Below are positions 1-8,142 of a DNA stretch of 64,000 nt, piece by piece. This DNA is from Litorimonas sp051251645 (GTDB lineage Bacteria; Pseudomonadota; Alphaproteobacteria; Caulobacterales; Maricaulaceae), in assembly GCA_051251645.1 (NCBI GenBank), contig JBPOEY010000001.1, positions 744,001 through 808,000 on the forward strand, written 5' to 3'. The position numbers and the translations under genes were made by a program. The first letter of the stretch is position 1; each line of letters begins with the position of its first letter. The notes below the pieces were generated by a model, which did not search any database, was not told the DNA's origin, and saw nothing but the letters and a program-made list of their open reading frames with translations.

Positions 1-222
1 ATTCTTGACGATGTGACTGAACAGGCCACAATGACGGCGTTTGCTGAACTTAACCAAGTTGTTGAAGACAAAGCGATCCTGTCAGAACGCGGTCCTCGCA
101 TTGGTGATCTGGTGCAAGATGCGCTCAAGCCGATGCTCAAGGAATGGCTGGACGAGAACATTCAAGCGATCGTCGAACGCGCCGTCGCCAAAGAAGTCAA
201 ACGCATCGCGGACGGCAAATAA
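1..222 (+). CDS. popZ: PopZ-type polar organizing protein (DUF2497), C-terminal part, cut by window start
   Basis: The reading frame is open from base 1, so the 5' part lies outside the window. The visible 73 residues contain the conserved C-terminal helical module of the DUF2497/PopZ family: a short helix around RGPRIGDLVQDALKPMLKEW followed by LDENIQAIVERAVAKEVKRI. In Caulobacter this part drives PopZ oligomerisation into a polar matrix that captures ParB and cell-cycle proteins. That role is known for the family; here only homology of the tail is visible. It sits upstream of valS with a strong terminator between them, an arrangement familiar in alphaproteobacteria. The internal ATG at 13 is not the true start. 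Confidence 0.8.
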   Translation: MLDDVTEQATMTAFAELNQVVEDKAILSERGPRIGDLVQDALKPMLKEWLDENIQAIVERAVAKEVKRIADGK

Positions 223-295
223 GCGGATCGCGTCGTCGGGCGTTAAACCCCGACTTAACAATTGCAATTGCCTGCGCTAAGTGGGCCGTGATCAC

Positions 296-337
296 ACCCG
301 CCCCCGGCACAGGCCGACATGGGGGCGGGTCTTTTTT
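296..337 (+). terminator. Rho-independent terminator after popZ
   Basis: A perfect 10-bp GC-rich stem (296-305 with 321-330, arm acccgccccc) and a 15-nt loop are followed directly by a run of T at 332-337. It ends popZ transcription 13 bases before the valS start, so valS must be transcribed by read-through or from a promoter overlapping the popZ end. Confidence 0.88.
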
Positions 338-349
338 GTTGAGTGAACC

Positions 350-3300
350 ATGTCCGAGATTAGTCCCGAAAACACGTCCGACTTGCCCAAGCATTTCGAC
401 CCAAAAGAGGCCGAGCAGCGGCTTTATCAGGCATGGGAAGTGGCGGGCTGTTTCAAACCGTCGATGGATGACGCGAAGCCGCCCTTTTCGATTGTCATCC
501 CGCCCCCCAATGTGACGGGCAGCCTGCATATGGGGCACGCGGTCAATAATACGATTCAGGATATTCTGGCGCGTTTTCACCGGATGCGCGGTTTTGATGT
601 GCTGTGGCAGCCGGGCACAGATCACGCGGGCATTGCGACGCAGATGGTGGTCGAGCGCAAGTTGGCCGAGGAACAGCGCCCGCGCGCGGGTATGACTCGC
701 GATGAATTCACGGCGGAAGTTTGGGATTGGAAAGCCGAATCTGGCGGGATTATCACGGAGCAACTCCGCCGTTTGGGCGCGTCGTGTGATTGGTCGCGCG
801 AGAAGTTCACCCTCGGCGATCCGGACGATCCGTCCGATAAAATGGCCGAGGCCGTGACCAAAGCCTTCGTCGAGATGTATAATGATGAGCTGATTTATCG
901 CGATAAGCGTCTGGTCAATTGGGACCCGTATTTTCAGACCGCGATCTCCGATCTCGAAGTTGAAAACCGCGATGTGGACGGCCATTTCTGGCACTTCAAA
1001 TATCCGCTCGCGGATGATGTGACCTATACTTACGTCGAGAAAGACGAGGACGGTAACGTCACTCTATCTGAGGAGCGCGACTATATTTCGATTGCGACGA
1101 CTCGCCCCGAAACGATGCTCGGGGACGGCGCGGTGGCCGTGCATCCGGACGATGAGCGCTATGCGCCGATTGTCGGTAAAATGGTCAAGTTGCCGCTCTG
1201 TGACCGCTTGATCCCGATCATCACGGACGAATATCCAGACATGGATTTCGGCTCCGGCGCGGTGAAAATCACCGGCGCGCATGACTTCAACGATTATGAG
1301 GTCGCCAAACGCAATAACATTCCGATGTATTCCCTCATGGGGACCAAAGGGGAGATGATTGCGTCCGACATCATGCCGGAAAAATATGTCGGCATGGATC
1401 GGTTTGATGCACGCACAGCGGTCGTCGCCAATATCGATGCTGAGGGTCTGTTAATCCGGGTCGAAGATAAAAAGATCATGCAGCCGTTTGGGGACCGCTC
1501 CAACGCCGTGATTGAACCGATGCTGACGGATCAATGGTTCGTGGCGGCGGACAAGCTCGCAGGCGAAGCCATGGCGGCTGTGGCGCGCGGTCATGCTCAA
1601 CAGGCCGACTCAGGCCGACTTGATCGGCCTGCCCATGTTGCGGACTCGCGATCCTCGGATCAAGACGAGGCATCTGTCCATGGACCCGCCGATCAAGTCG
1701 GCGGGAGTGGTGGAGGGCGCGACCCCGGCGCGACCCGCTTCATTCCCGAAAACTGGAAGAAGACCTATGATCACTGGATGGAGAACATCCAACCGTGGTG
1801 CATTTCACGGCAGCTCTGGTGGGGGCACCGCGTTCCGGCGTGGTATGGGCCTAACTTAAATGTATCCGAAGGCGACAAAATTTTTGTCGCGGAAAATACC
1901 GAACGGGCAATTGAATTAGCGAGAGAATACTACGGCCAAAACGCTAATGTCTCCATATCCAAAGACGATGGTGTCACCTTCTTTTCTGTTGGTGATGAGA
2001 ACAATCAAACTGAAATAGAAATTACACAAGACTCCGACGTCCTAGACACGTGGTTCTCCTCTGGCCTTTGGCCCTTCTCGACTCTCGGGTGGCCGGAGAA
2101 CACGGCGGAGCTTGAGAAGTTCTACCCAACCTCCGTTCTCGTCACGGCCTTCGATATCATCTTCTTCTGGGTCGCCCGGATGATGATGCAGGGCCTCCAT
2201 TTCATGGACGAAGTCCCGTTCAAGGATGTCTATATTCATGCGCTGGTGCTGGATGAGCAGGGCAAGAAAATGTCCAAATCAATCGGCAATACGATTGACC
2301 CGCTCGACCTCATCGACGGTGTGACGCTTGATGCATTGATCGAAAAGCGTACGCGCGGTTTGAAAAACCCCGAGAAAGCGCCGCAAGTCGCCAAGTCCAC
2401 GCGCAAAGCTTACCCCGACGGGTTCGACGCCTTCGGCGCGGATGCGCTGCGCTTTACATTGGCCGCGATGGCCGGGCAGGGGCGCAATATTAAACTCTCC
2501 GTCGACCGCGTGGCGGGATACCGCAATTTCGGCACGAAGCTGTGGAACGCCGCGCGCTTTGCGCAGATGAATGGCTGTCGCGCGCAAGCCGGGTTTGATC
2601 CCAAATCCGTCGAGAGCGCGCTCAACCAATGGGTCATCGCCAAAACGGCAGACGCCGCGACGGAGATCACCCGATGTATTGAAGCCTACCGCTTCAACGA
2701 CGCCGCCGACGCCGCCTATAGCTTTGTCTGGGGCACGGTCTGCGATTGGTATATTGAGCTGACCAAGCCGGAACTCCTCGGTGACACGCCGGGCGAAACC
2801 CAAGCGACGATGGCATGGGTGCTCGATCAATCATTCAAATTGCTTCACCCCTTCATGCCGTTCATCACCGAAGAGCTCTGGTCGCAGACTGGTGACCGCG
2901 AGGGCTTTGTCATGCTCTCGGAGTGGCCAGAATTTGAAGCCGCGCCTGTCGGTGATGATATTGATTGGCTGATCCGTTTGATTTCAGCGTTGCGCTCAGT
3001 GCGGGCCGAAATGAACGTCCCGCCGTCGCGCAAGGCGGCGCTGGTCGTGATCGGCGCAGAGGATGCGCGGTTTACCACATTTGCCGATGCGCTCGGTCGC
3101 TTGGCCCGCGTGGACAGTATCGCGTTTGCCGAAATCGCGCCCGATGGGGCGTTGCAGACGGTTGTCGACGGCGTCAGCTACGCCATTCCGATGGACGGGC
3201 TGATCGACGTGGCGGCGGAAACAAAGCGCCTCGACGCCGCGATTGCAAAAGCGGAAGGTGAGATCGCCAAGATCGACAAGAAACTTGGGAATGAGAAGTT

Positions 3301-3406
3301 CGTCGCTGGTGCGCCGGAGGCTGTGGTACAGTTACAAAAAGACCGCCGCGTTGCCTATGCGGACGAGGTCACGAAATTGCAGGAGGCGCGCGCTGCGTTT
3401 GGTTAA
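350..3406 (+). CDS. valS: Valyl-tRNA synthetase with an inserted ~46-residue segment
   Basis: Class I aminoacyl-tRNA synthetase that charges tRNA-Val in the cytoplasm. At 1018 residues it is longer than usual. The HIGH-type motif HMGH is at residues 60-63, the editing domain lies between roughly 190 and 400, WCISRQLWWGH follows near 490, KMSKS is at 640-644, and the C-terminal tRNA-binding coiled coil starts at about 950. Residues about 412-460 do not belong to the family: they are low-complexity, rich in G, D, R and S, and are encoded by a palindromic repeat (bases about 1584-1735, see separate entry). The frame is open throughout and all catalytic motifs remain, so the enzyme is probably functional, as it must be if this is the only copy. 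Bases about 1848-2045 are clearly more A/T-rich than the rest of the gene. Confidence 0.97.
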   Translation: MSEISPENTSDLPKHFDPKEAEQRLYQAWEVAGCFKPSMDDAKPPFSIVIPPPNVTGSLHMGHAVNNTIQDILARFHRMRGFDVLWQPGTDHAGIATQMVVERKLAEEQRPRAGMTRDEFTAEVWDWKAESGGIITEQLRRLGASCDWSREKFTLGDPDDPSDKMAEAVTKAFVEMYNDELIYRDKRLVNWDPYFQTAISDLEVENRDVDGHFWHFKYPLADDVTYTYVEKDEDGNVTLSEERDYISIATTRPETMLGDGAVAVHPDDERYAPIVGKMVKLPLCDRLIPIITDEYPDMDFGSGAVKITGAHDFNDYEVAKRNNIPMYSLMGTKGEMIASDIMPEKYVGMDRFDARTAVVANIDAEGLLIRVEDKKIMQPFGDRSNAVIEPMLTDQWFVAADKLAGEAMAAVARGHAQQADSGRLDRPAHVADSRSSDQDEASVHGPADQVGGSGGGRDPGATRFIPENWKKTYDHWMENIQPWCISRQLWWGHRVPAWYGPNLNVSEGDKIFVAENTERAIELAREYYGQNANVSISKDDGVTFFSVGDENNQTEIEITQDSDVLDTWFSSGLWPFSTLGWPENTAELEKFYPTSVLVTAFDIIFFWVARMMMQGLHFMDEVPFKDVYIHALVLDEQGKKMSKSIGNTIDPLDLIDGVTLDALIEKRTRGLKNPEKAPQVAKSTRKAYPDGFDAFGADALRFTLAAMAGQGRNIKLSVDRVAGYRNFGTKLWNAARFAQMNGCRAQAGFDPKSVESALNQWVIAKTADAATEITRCIEAYRFNDAADAAYSFVWGTVCDWYIELTKPELLGDTPGETQATMAWVLDQSFKLLHPFMPFITEELWSQTGDREGFVMLSEWPEFEAAPVGDDIDWLIRLISALRSVRAEMNVPPSRKAALVVIGAEDARFTTFADALGRLARVDSIAFAEIAPDGALQTVVDGVSYAIPMDGLIDVAAETKRLDAAIAKAEGEIAKIDKKLGNEKFVAGAPEAVVQLQKDRRVAYADEVTKLQEARAAFG
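1584..1735. repeat. Palindromic repeat element inserted in-frame inside valS
   Basis: Two perfect 8-bp inverted repeats bracket the element: caggccga/tcggcctg at 1611-1631 with loop cttga, and cccgccga/tcggcggg at 1685-1705 with loop tcaag. Between them are a third hairpin (cctcg/cgagg, 1653-1670, loop containing tcaag) and the 10-bp palindrome gtccatggac at 1676-1685. The 3' flank carries an imperfect 11-bp tandem duplication (ggcgcgaccc at 1716-1725 and 1727-1736). The encoded residues match no part of ValS. The architecture resembles the small palindromic elements that insert into genes in Rickettsia, but I recognise no specific family. I found no second copy by eye in this window. Confidence 0.7.
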
Positions 3407-4362
3407 TGCACGAATTTCAAACACGTCACGCTGAATTTAACGGCTTCTCGGAGTTTTTTGATCGAGAGGTCTTTCCGGAATTGGCTGCGCGTGACGGGGT
3501 GCGTACCAAAGCTGTACGAAATGGTATCATAGCGGGGGTCATCACGACGATTGTGGTGTTAGCCATTGCGTCCGCTGTCTTCTTAAAGACCGAGGAAACA
3601 GGGATCGGATTTTTCATCGGCTTAGCCGCTTTCGGTATCGGCTTTATGGTCTTTCATCTCGTCACCTCCGATATTCGGGAAGAGACGAAAACCCGAATCG
3701 TCAACGCCATCGTTGGCTTCGTCGGGTGGGATTTTAGGGCTGAAGTCTCGGACTATAATGTCGTGCCATATCAAGCGTTGTTTCTCGTCCCGAACTCGGT
3801 GGACCGACACGCCTTCGAAGATAGCCTATCGGGTCAGGCGCATGGGGCTGGGTTTCGTTCTGTTGAAGCTCACCTTGAGAAGGAAAGCCGGAACAGCAAA
3901 GGCAATAAAACGTGGAGGACAGTGTTTCGCGGCCAACTCATGACACTCGATTTTCCGACGAAGACCTTTGGACGGACCATTGTGCTGCGCGACAAAGGCT
4001 GGTTCAACTCTAAGAAACAAGCGGACATGAAACGGATTGGCCTCGTCGATCCTGTGTTCGAGAAAACATTCGAAGCTTACGGCACGGACCAAGTCGAAGG
4101 GCGCGTGATCCTCGATCCGGCCTTTATGCAAAAAATGGTCGATCTGGAGCGAGCCGTCGCAGGAAGGAACATCCGGTTCGGATTTGATCAAGATAAGCTT
4201 TTCATCGCTGTGGAGACCAAGGACCAGTTCGAGGCCGGTTCGATGTTTAAGGCGCTCACCACACCCGACCGGACGCAGAAAATTCTCGATGAAGTGGGGG
4301 CTGTGTTCGACATTGTCGATACGCTGTTGAAACGGGAAAAAAATCCGTCTTTGCCCTATTAA
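3406..4362 (+). CDS. DUF3137-family membrane protein
   Basis: A 318-residue protein of unknown function matching the DUF3137 pattern. It has a cytoplasmic N-terminal helix (1-38), two membrane helices (about 40-60 and 66-87) separated by only a short polar turn, and a large soluble C-terminal domain. The most conserved part is around residues 195-260 (GRTIVLRDKGWF, then an EGRVILDPAFMQ segment). Its start codon overlaps the valS stop by one base (TAATG), so it is translationally coupled to valS. The function of the family is unestablished. A diverged paralog without the membrane helices follows immediately. Confidence 0.8.
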   Translation: MHEFQTRHAEFNGFSEFFDREVFPELAARDGVRTKAVRNGIIAGVITTIVVLAIASAVFLKTEETGIGFFIGLAAFGIGFMVFHLVTSDIREETKTRIVNAIVGFVGWDFRAEVSDYNVVPYQALFLVPNSVDRHAFEDSLSGQAHGAGFRSVEAHLEKESRNSKGNKTWRTVFRGQLMTLDFPTKTFGRTIVLRDKGWFNSKKQADMKRIGLVDPVFEKTFEAYGTDQVEGRVILDPAFMQKMVDLERAVAGRNIRFGFDQDKLFIAVETKDQFEAGSMFKALTTPDRTQKILDEVGAVFDIVDTLLKREKNPSLPY

Positions 4363-4410
4363 GCAGGAATCACCACACCTCGTTAATGACTCGCCGTTAA
4401 CCATGATTCT

Positions 4411-5286
4411 ATGTCAGGATTCGGCTCAAACGGAACGGTTGATCTGCAAGATTTGCGGGTGAAACTCTATGACCTTTTAGGTCATCGCTATTCCGCCGTG
4501 TCGCCGTCGCCCGGGGCGCTCATGCTGCTGCAAACGGCGAATATGCTTCAGTCCCCAAACGGTCTCTTTCGTTGTCGGGGACGGATAAGGGGCGTGAGCT
4601 TTAACAGCAAACGGTTCAGCGTGCAGGAAGTTTGCGCCAATATTGGTGACTATGACGCGGAAGCCGGCTTTGATGGGCTGATCCTGTCCCTGTCGCATGC
4701 CTTGCCGATTTATGGCCGCACAGTTGTGTTGCCGGATCGAGGCGATCAAAATCCACGGCATATTGATGGCATGAAACGGGTTACGTTTCCAACGCGAACC
4801 TTTGATGCCAAATTGGACGTCTATGCAGATGATCAAGCCGAAGGACGTTTGCTCATACGGCCAAGTTTCATACAGCGATTTGTCGACTTAAGCGCGGCGC
4901 TGAGCGCAGGTCATGCCAGTGTCGCCTTTGTCGGCCGACAAATGCACGTGGTGCTTCCAACAGGCGGCTCGACGCGCTTTTCTGGTGATTTGACCTTTTA
5001 TAAACATGACGCTGCAGCAGACCATATTGCGGGTGAAATTGGCCGTATTTTCGATGTCATTTCCCGGGTGGATGCTTTGCATGCCAGTGCTGATCGGCAT
5101 TATTCGGCAGAGCGGGGTAAGGCACGCGAGAGCTATTACCGCATGAAATCTCAATCCGTTACCCCGATGATCAAGGCGGCGATGAAAGCCGGAATTGTCA
5201 CAGATAGTCGGCGGGCTAAATATCTGACGCATGAAGCCGCAATGATTGATCCAGCCTTGCACGGGCTGATGATACCCAGCGCTTAA
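4411..5286 (+). CDS. Diverged soluble paralog of the DUF3137 protein
   Basis: This 291-residue protein is clearly homologous to the C-terminal domain of its upstream neighbour: both share GRT[IV]VL[RP]D[KR]G, a MKR segment, [DQ]QxEGR, a [DR]P[AS]F[MI]Q segment and an [FV]DL[ES]xA element at matching spacing. It lacks the two N-terminal membrane helices and has an extra basic C-terminal helix of about 70 residues (225-291). No signal peptide is visible, so it is probably cytoplasmic. It starts 48 bp after its neighbour, without a clear Shine-Dalgarno sequence but within the likely same transcript. Function unknown. A tandem duplication followed by loss of the membrane module is the simplest reading. 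Confidence 0.75.
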   Translation: MSGFGSNGTVDLQDLRVKLYDLLGHRYSAVSPSPGALMLLQTANMLQSPNGLFRCRGRIRGVSFNSKRFSVQEVCANIGDYDAEAGFDGLILSLSHALPIYGRTVVLPDRGDQNPRHIDGMKRVTFPTRTFDAKLDVYADDQAEGRLLIRPSFIQRFVDLSAALSAGHASVAFVGRQMHVVLPTGGSTRFSGDLTFYKHDAAADHIAGEIGRIFDVISRVDALHASADRHYSAERGKARESYYRMKSQSVTPMIKAAMKAGIVTDSRRAKYLTHEAAMIDPALHGLMIPSA

Positions 5287-5289
5287 GCG

Positions 5290-6231
5290 TTATAGCGCGC
5301 GACTGATGAGCCAGACGAGATAAGCCAGATAAGCGGCTAGCATCACGGCCCCTTCCCAGCGCATAACTTTGCGGTGAGTGGCCGCGAAGATAAACATCAA
5401 GATTGTTGCGCCTAAGAGCACCGCCCCATCGATCCACGAAAACCCCGCCGCGCTTGTGTCAAATGACAGCGGAAAGAATACGCCCGTGATGCCAAGAATG
5501 GCGAGGCCGTTGAAAATGTTGGAGCCAACAATATTGGCGAACGCCAATTGGTTCTCGCGCTTCAAGGATGCCAAGATCGACGCCGTCGCTTCGGGCAAGG
5601 ATGTGCCAATCCCGACAATGGTAATCCCGATTAGCGCTTCGGAAATACCGTAGCCGCGTGCAATCGCGCTGGCGCCGCGGATCAAGCCTTCAGCCCCGAG
5701 CACAAGCAAGGTCACGCCAGCAAAGACGAACATCATATCGATGGGGAAGGGCTTGTATATTTTCGTCGGATTGACGGGTTCGGCGGGCAAGCGAATGTCG
5801 GCGCGAATCGAGAGAAACAGATAGACGACAAAGGCCAAGACGAGGGCCGCGGCTCCGAGAATCGGGATGCCGCCGAGAATGATCCAAACCATGCAGCCGA
5901 CTGAACTAGCCAGCACAAAGCCGACATCGCGGCGGAGTTCAGTCACTTGTGTCGCAATCGGCAGGATGAGAGCCGAGACGCCCAAAATCATCAGCACATT
6001 AGCAATGTTGCTGCCGAGCACATTGCCAAACGCGATATCGTTAGCCCCTTTCGCCGCAGCGCCAAAGGTCGCGACGAATTCCGGCATGGAGGTACCAAAA
6101 CCAAGGAGCAGGACCCCGATGAGAGCCCGAGACAGTCCAAAGCGCTCGGCAATGCCGACGCTACCGCGGATAAGCATTTCACCGCCCGCCACCAGCAGGG
6201 CCAGCCCACCAATAACAAGAATCAGGTTCAA
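5290..6231 (-). CDS. Calcium/sodium antiporter, CaCA family (YrbG-like)
   Basis: A 313-residue inner-membrane protein with about ten hydrophobic helices in two homologous halves. Both alpha repeats are intact: GFGTSMPE (44-51) with GNVLGSN (70-76), and GIGTSLPE (207-214) with NIVGSN (233-238). These acidic and asparagine residues coordinate Ca2+/Na+ in the family, so Ca2+ export driven by Na+ entry is the expected activity; ion selectivity cannot be read from the sequence. It lies 3 bp downstream of the ferredoxin gene on the same strand, so they are probably cotranscribed. It converges with the DUF3137-like gene, with only three bases between them. Confidence 0.9.
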   Translation of the reverse strand: MNLILVIGGLALLVAGGEMLIRGSVGIAERFGLSRALIGVLLLGFGTSMPEFVATFGAAAKGANDIAFGNVLGSNIANVLMILGVSALILPIATQVTELRRDVGFVLASSVGCMVWIILGGIPILGAAALVLAFVVYLFLSIRADIRLPAEPVNPTKIYKPFPIDMMFVFAGVTLLVLGAEGLIRGASAIARGYGISEALIGITIVGIGTSLPEATASILASLKRENQLAFANIVGSNIFNGLAILGITGVFFPLSFDTSAAGFSWIDGAVLLGATILMFIFAATHRKVMRWEGAVMLAAYLAYLVWLISRAL

Positions 6232-6234
6232 GCT

Positions 6235-6552
6235 TTACTGACTTTCAGGGGTCGTGATTTCGATGCCGTCGAGATCATCGGACAGCAGAATTTGGCAACA
6301 GAGACGGGAATTATCCTGAACATTCTCGGCAAAATCGAGCATGCTGTCTTCCATGTCTTCTCTGGGCTTAAGTTTAGCCATCCACGCGTCAGCGACGTAA
6401 ACATGGCAGGTCGCGCAGGCGCACGCGCCCCCGCAATCGGCATCGATGCCGGGAATCATATTGGCGACGGCTGCTTCCATGACGGATGTGCCGTTTTTCG
6501 CTTCGACTTCGCGGGTCTCACCTGTGTGATCGCGAAAAATAACTTTGGCCAC
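6235..6552 (-). CDS. 2Fe-2S ferredoxin (adrenodoxin type)
   Basis: A small soluble electron carrier of about 105 residues. Cluster ligands follow the adrenodoxin pattern: C40-x5-C46-x2-C49 within DADCGGACACATCHVYV, and a fourth cysteine in the LCCQ motif near 85-86. I chose the GTG start at 6552 because AGGAG stands 5 bases upstream and the resulting MAKVIFRD N-terminus is family-typical. A longer frame to 6570 would also need GTG and has no such site. Such ferredoxins serve Fe-S cluster assembly or P450/oxygenase systems; no partner gene is adjacent, so the role here is open. It is divergent from tsaE. Confidence 0.9.
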   Translation of the reverse strand: MAKVIFRDHTGETREVEAKNGTSVMEAAVANMIPGIDADCGGACACATCHVYVADAWMAKLKPREDMEDSMLDFAENVQDNSRLCCQILLSDDLDGIEITTPESQ

Positions 6553-6629
6553 GGTCGCTCCTATTACCACTACGGACTGTGCTGCGGGTTAGTTAAGCGC
6601 TTGCCCTCAAAAGGCAAGGCGGTAGATGC

Positions 6630-7067
6630 GTGAGTAAGGTGAGTACGATCAAACTAAAATCCGAAACCGACACGCTAGCCTTGGGCGCGCGTCTGGCCTC
6701 CGTCCTGCGGGCCGGGGATGTCGTTTTTCTGTCTGGCGGTCTTGGCGCAGGCAAGACCACGCTCGCACGCGGGCTGATCCAATCGCGTCTCGGCGATATT
6801 GATGTCCCGTCACCGACTTACACGCTCGTCCAAGCCTATGACTGGGGCGCAGTGGAGTTATGGCATTGCGACCTCTATCGATTAGACCGTCCGGATGATG
6901 CGTATGAGCTTGGGCTGATGGATGCGATGGGCGAGGAGATCGTGCTCATCGAATGGGCGGATAAGTTGGGCTCGCTCTGTCCCGATGGCGCCATGCGCAT
7001 CGATTTAAGCTTTGACGGCGACAGCCGCATCGCGACACTGACAGGCTGGGAGGGGCGAAATGTCTGA
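6630..7067 (+). CDS. tsaE: tRNA threonylcarbamoyladenosine biosynthesis ATPase TsaE
   Basis: A 145-residue P-loop ATPase of the TsaBDE complex that makes t6A37 in ANN-decoding tRNAs. The Walker A motif GGLGAGKTT is at 36-44, the PSPTYTLVQ substrate loop is at about 60-68, and the HCDLYRL motif near 79-85 and the conserved IEWADKL near 108-114 follow. The GTG start gives the usual length. Its end overlaps the next gene by 8 bases, beginning the tsaE-amgK-murU-addB-addA operon common in alphaproteobacteria. Confidence 0.95.
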   Translation: MSKVSTIKLKSETDTLALGARLASVLRAGDVVFLSGGLGAGKTTLARGLIQSRLGDIDVPSPTYTLVQAYDWGAVELWHCDLYRLDRPDDAYELGLMDAMGEEIVLIEWADKLGSLCPDGAMRIDLSFDGDSRIATLTGWEGRNV

Positions 7068-8142
7068 ACGACGTGTATTTTTAGAAGAATTCGTCGCCCG
7101 CGCAGGGTGGGGCGAGGCGGACCGCGAGGCCATCCAAGGCGATGCCTCAACCCGCAGCTATTCGCGCTTGACCATGAACGGTCGCAAAGCTGTGTTAATG
7201 AACGCCCCAAAGGGTGACGAAGCCTTAGGCGAACCGGAGGGCGCGAGCGTCGAGATACGGCGCGCTCTCGGTTATAATGCTTTGGCGCGGCTGGCAGGAC
7301 CGAATTTGGAAGCGTTTCTGACGGTGGCGCAGGAACTGTCGATGCGGGGGCTCTCTGCGCCGCATATTATCGCCGCCGATGTTGAATTGGGCTTTGTTCT
7401 GCTGGAAGATTTTGGTGAGGGTGATTATTGGCGGATTATTCACGCTGACCCCGCGATGGAACGCCCCCTCTATGAAGCCGCCGTCGATGTTCTGGCCGTA
7501 ATTTATCGATCCAGTTTTCCGTCTAAACCCTCTTACCAAGGCCATACATGGCCGATCCGCGACTATGACGAAGCGGCATTGCTCGCTGAGACAGATCTGT
7601 TTCTCGATTTTTATGCGCCGGATGTGGGCCGCCCGATCAATGAAAATGCGCGAGCCGCGTTTTATGACCTCTGGCGCGCGGCATTTAAACGTCTTGAGGC
7701 GCATGCGCCGGGACTCTGTCTACGGGATTTCCACGCGCAAAATCTATTCTGGCTGCCAGACCGCAAGGGCCAAGCCCAGGTCGGCTTGATCGATTTTCAA
7801 GACGCATTATTTGCGCATCCGACCTATGACTTGGCGAGCTTTCTCGAAGATGCGCGCCGCGATGTGGATCCGACCCTGTTCGAACCGCTCAAACAGCGGT
7901 TCTGCGAGAAAGCGGGCTTGCGGTATGATGAAGATTTTCAAGCCGCTTATGCGGTCATGGCGGCGCAGCGAAATACCAAGGTGATCGGCTTTCCCGTGCG
8001 CGCGGATGTGCAGCATGGGAAGTCGCAATATCGCAGCCTGATCCCCCGGGTGCGTGCGCATTTGAAACGCGATCTATCGCATCCGGCCTGCGCTGATTTA
8101 CGCGACTGGTTTGAGGTGCATGTGCCAGAGGTTATGCAATGA
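7060..8142 (+). CDS. amgK: AmgK-like N-acetylmuramate/N-acetylglucosamine anomeric kinase (aminoglycoside phosphotransferase fold)
   Basis: A 360-residue kinase of the APH/choline kinase fold. Visible elements are the N-terminal GDASTRSY nucleotide loop (27-34), the catalytic DFHAQN (223-228) and the metal-binding IDFQD (244-248). In Pseudomonas and Caulobacter, AmgK phosphorylates MurNAc at C1 so that MurU can convert it to UDP-MurNAc, bypassing MurA. The next gene is murU-like and overlaps by 4 bases (ATGA), which strongly supports the recycling role. The broader family also acts on other sugars, so substrate is inferred from context. Confidence 0.88.
   Translation: MSERRVFLEEFVARAGWGEADREAIQGDASTRSYSRLTMNGRKAVLMNAPKGDEALGEPEGASVEIRRALGYNALARLAGPNLEAFLTVAQELSMRGLSAPHIIAADVELGFVLLEDFGEGDYWRIIHADPAMERPLYEAAVDVLAVIYRSSFPSKPSYQGHTWPIRDYDEAALLAETDLFLDFYAPDVGRPINENARAAFYDLWRAAFKRLEAHAPGLCLRDFHAQNLFWLPDRKGQAQVGLIDFQDALFAHPTYDLASFLEDARRDVDPTLFEPLKQRFCEKAGLRYDEDFQAAYAVMAAQRNTKVIGFPVRADVQHGKSQYRSLIPRVRAHLKRDLSHPACADLRDWFEVHVPEVMQ

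Noticed and set aside
197..994. A 265-residue open frame antisense to the 5' part of valS
   Set aside because: It overlaps valS and the popZ terminator, has no family features, and its stop-free length follows from the codon bias of valS.
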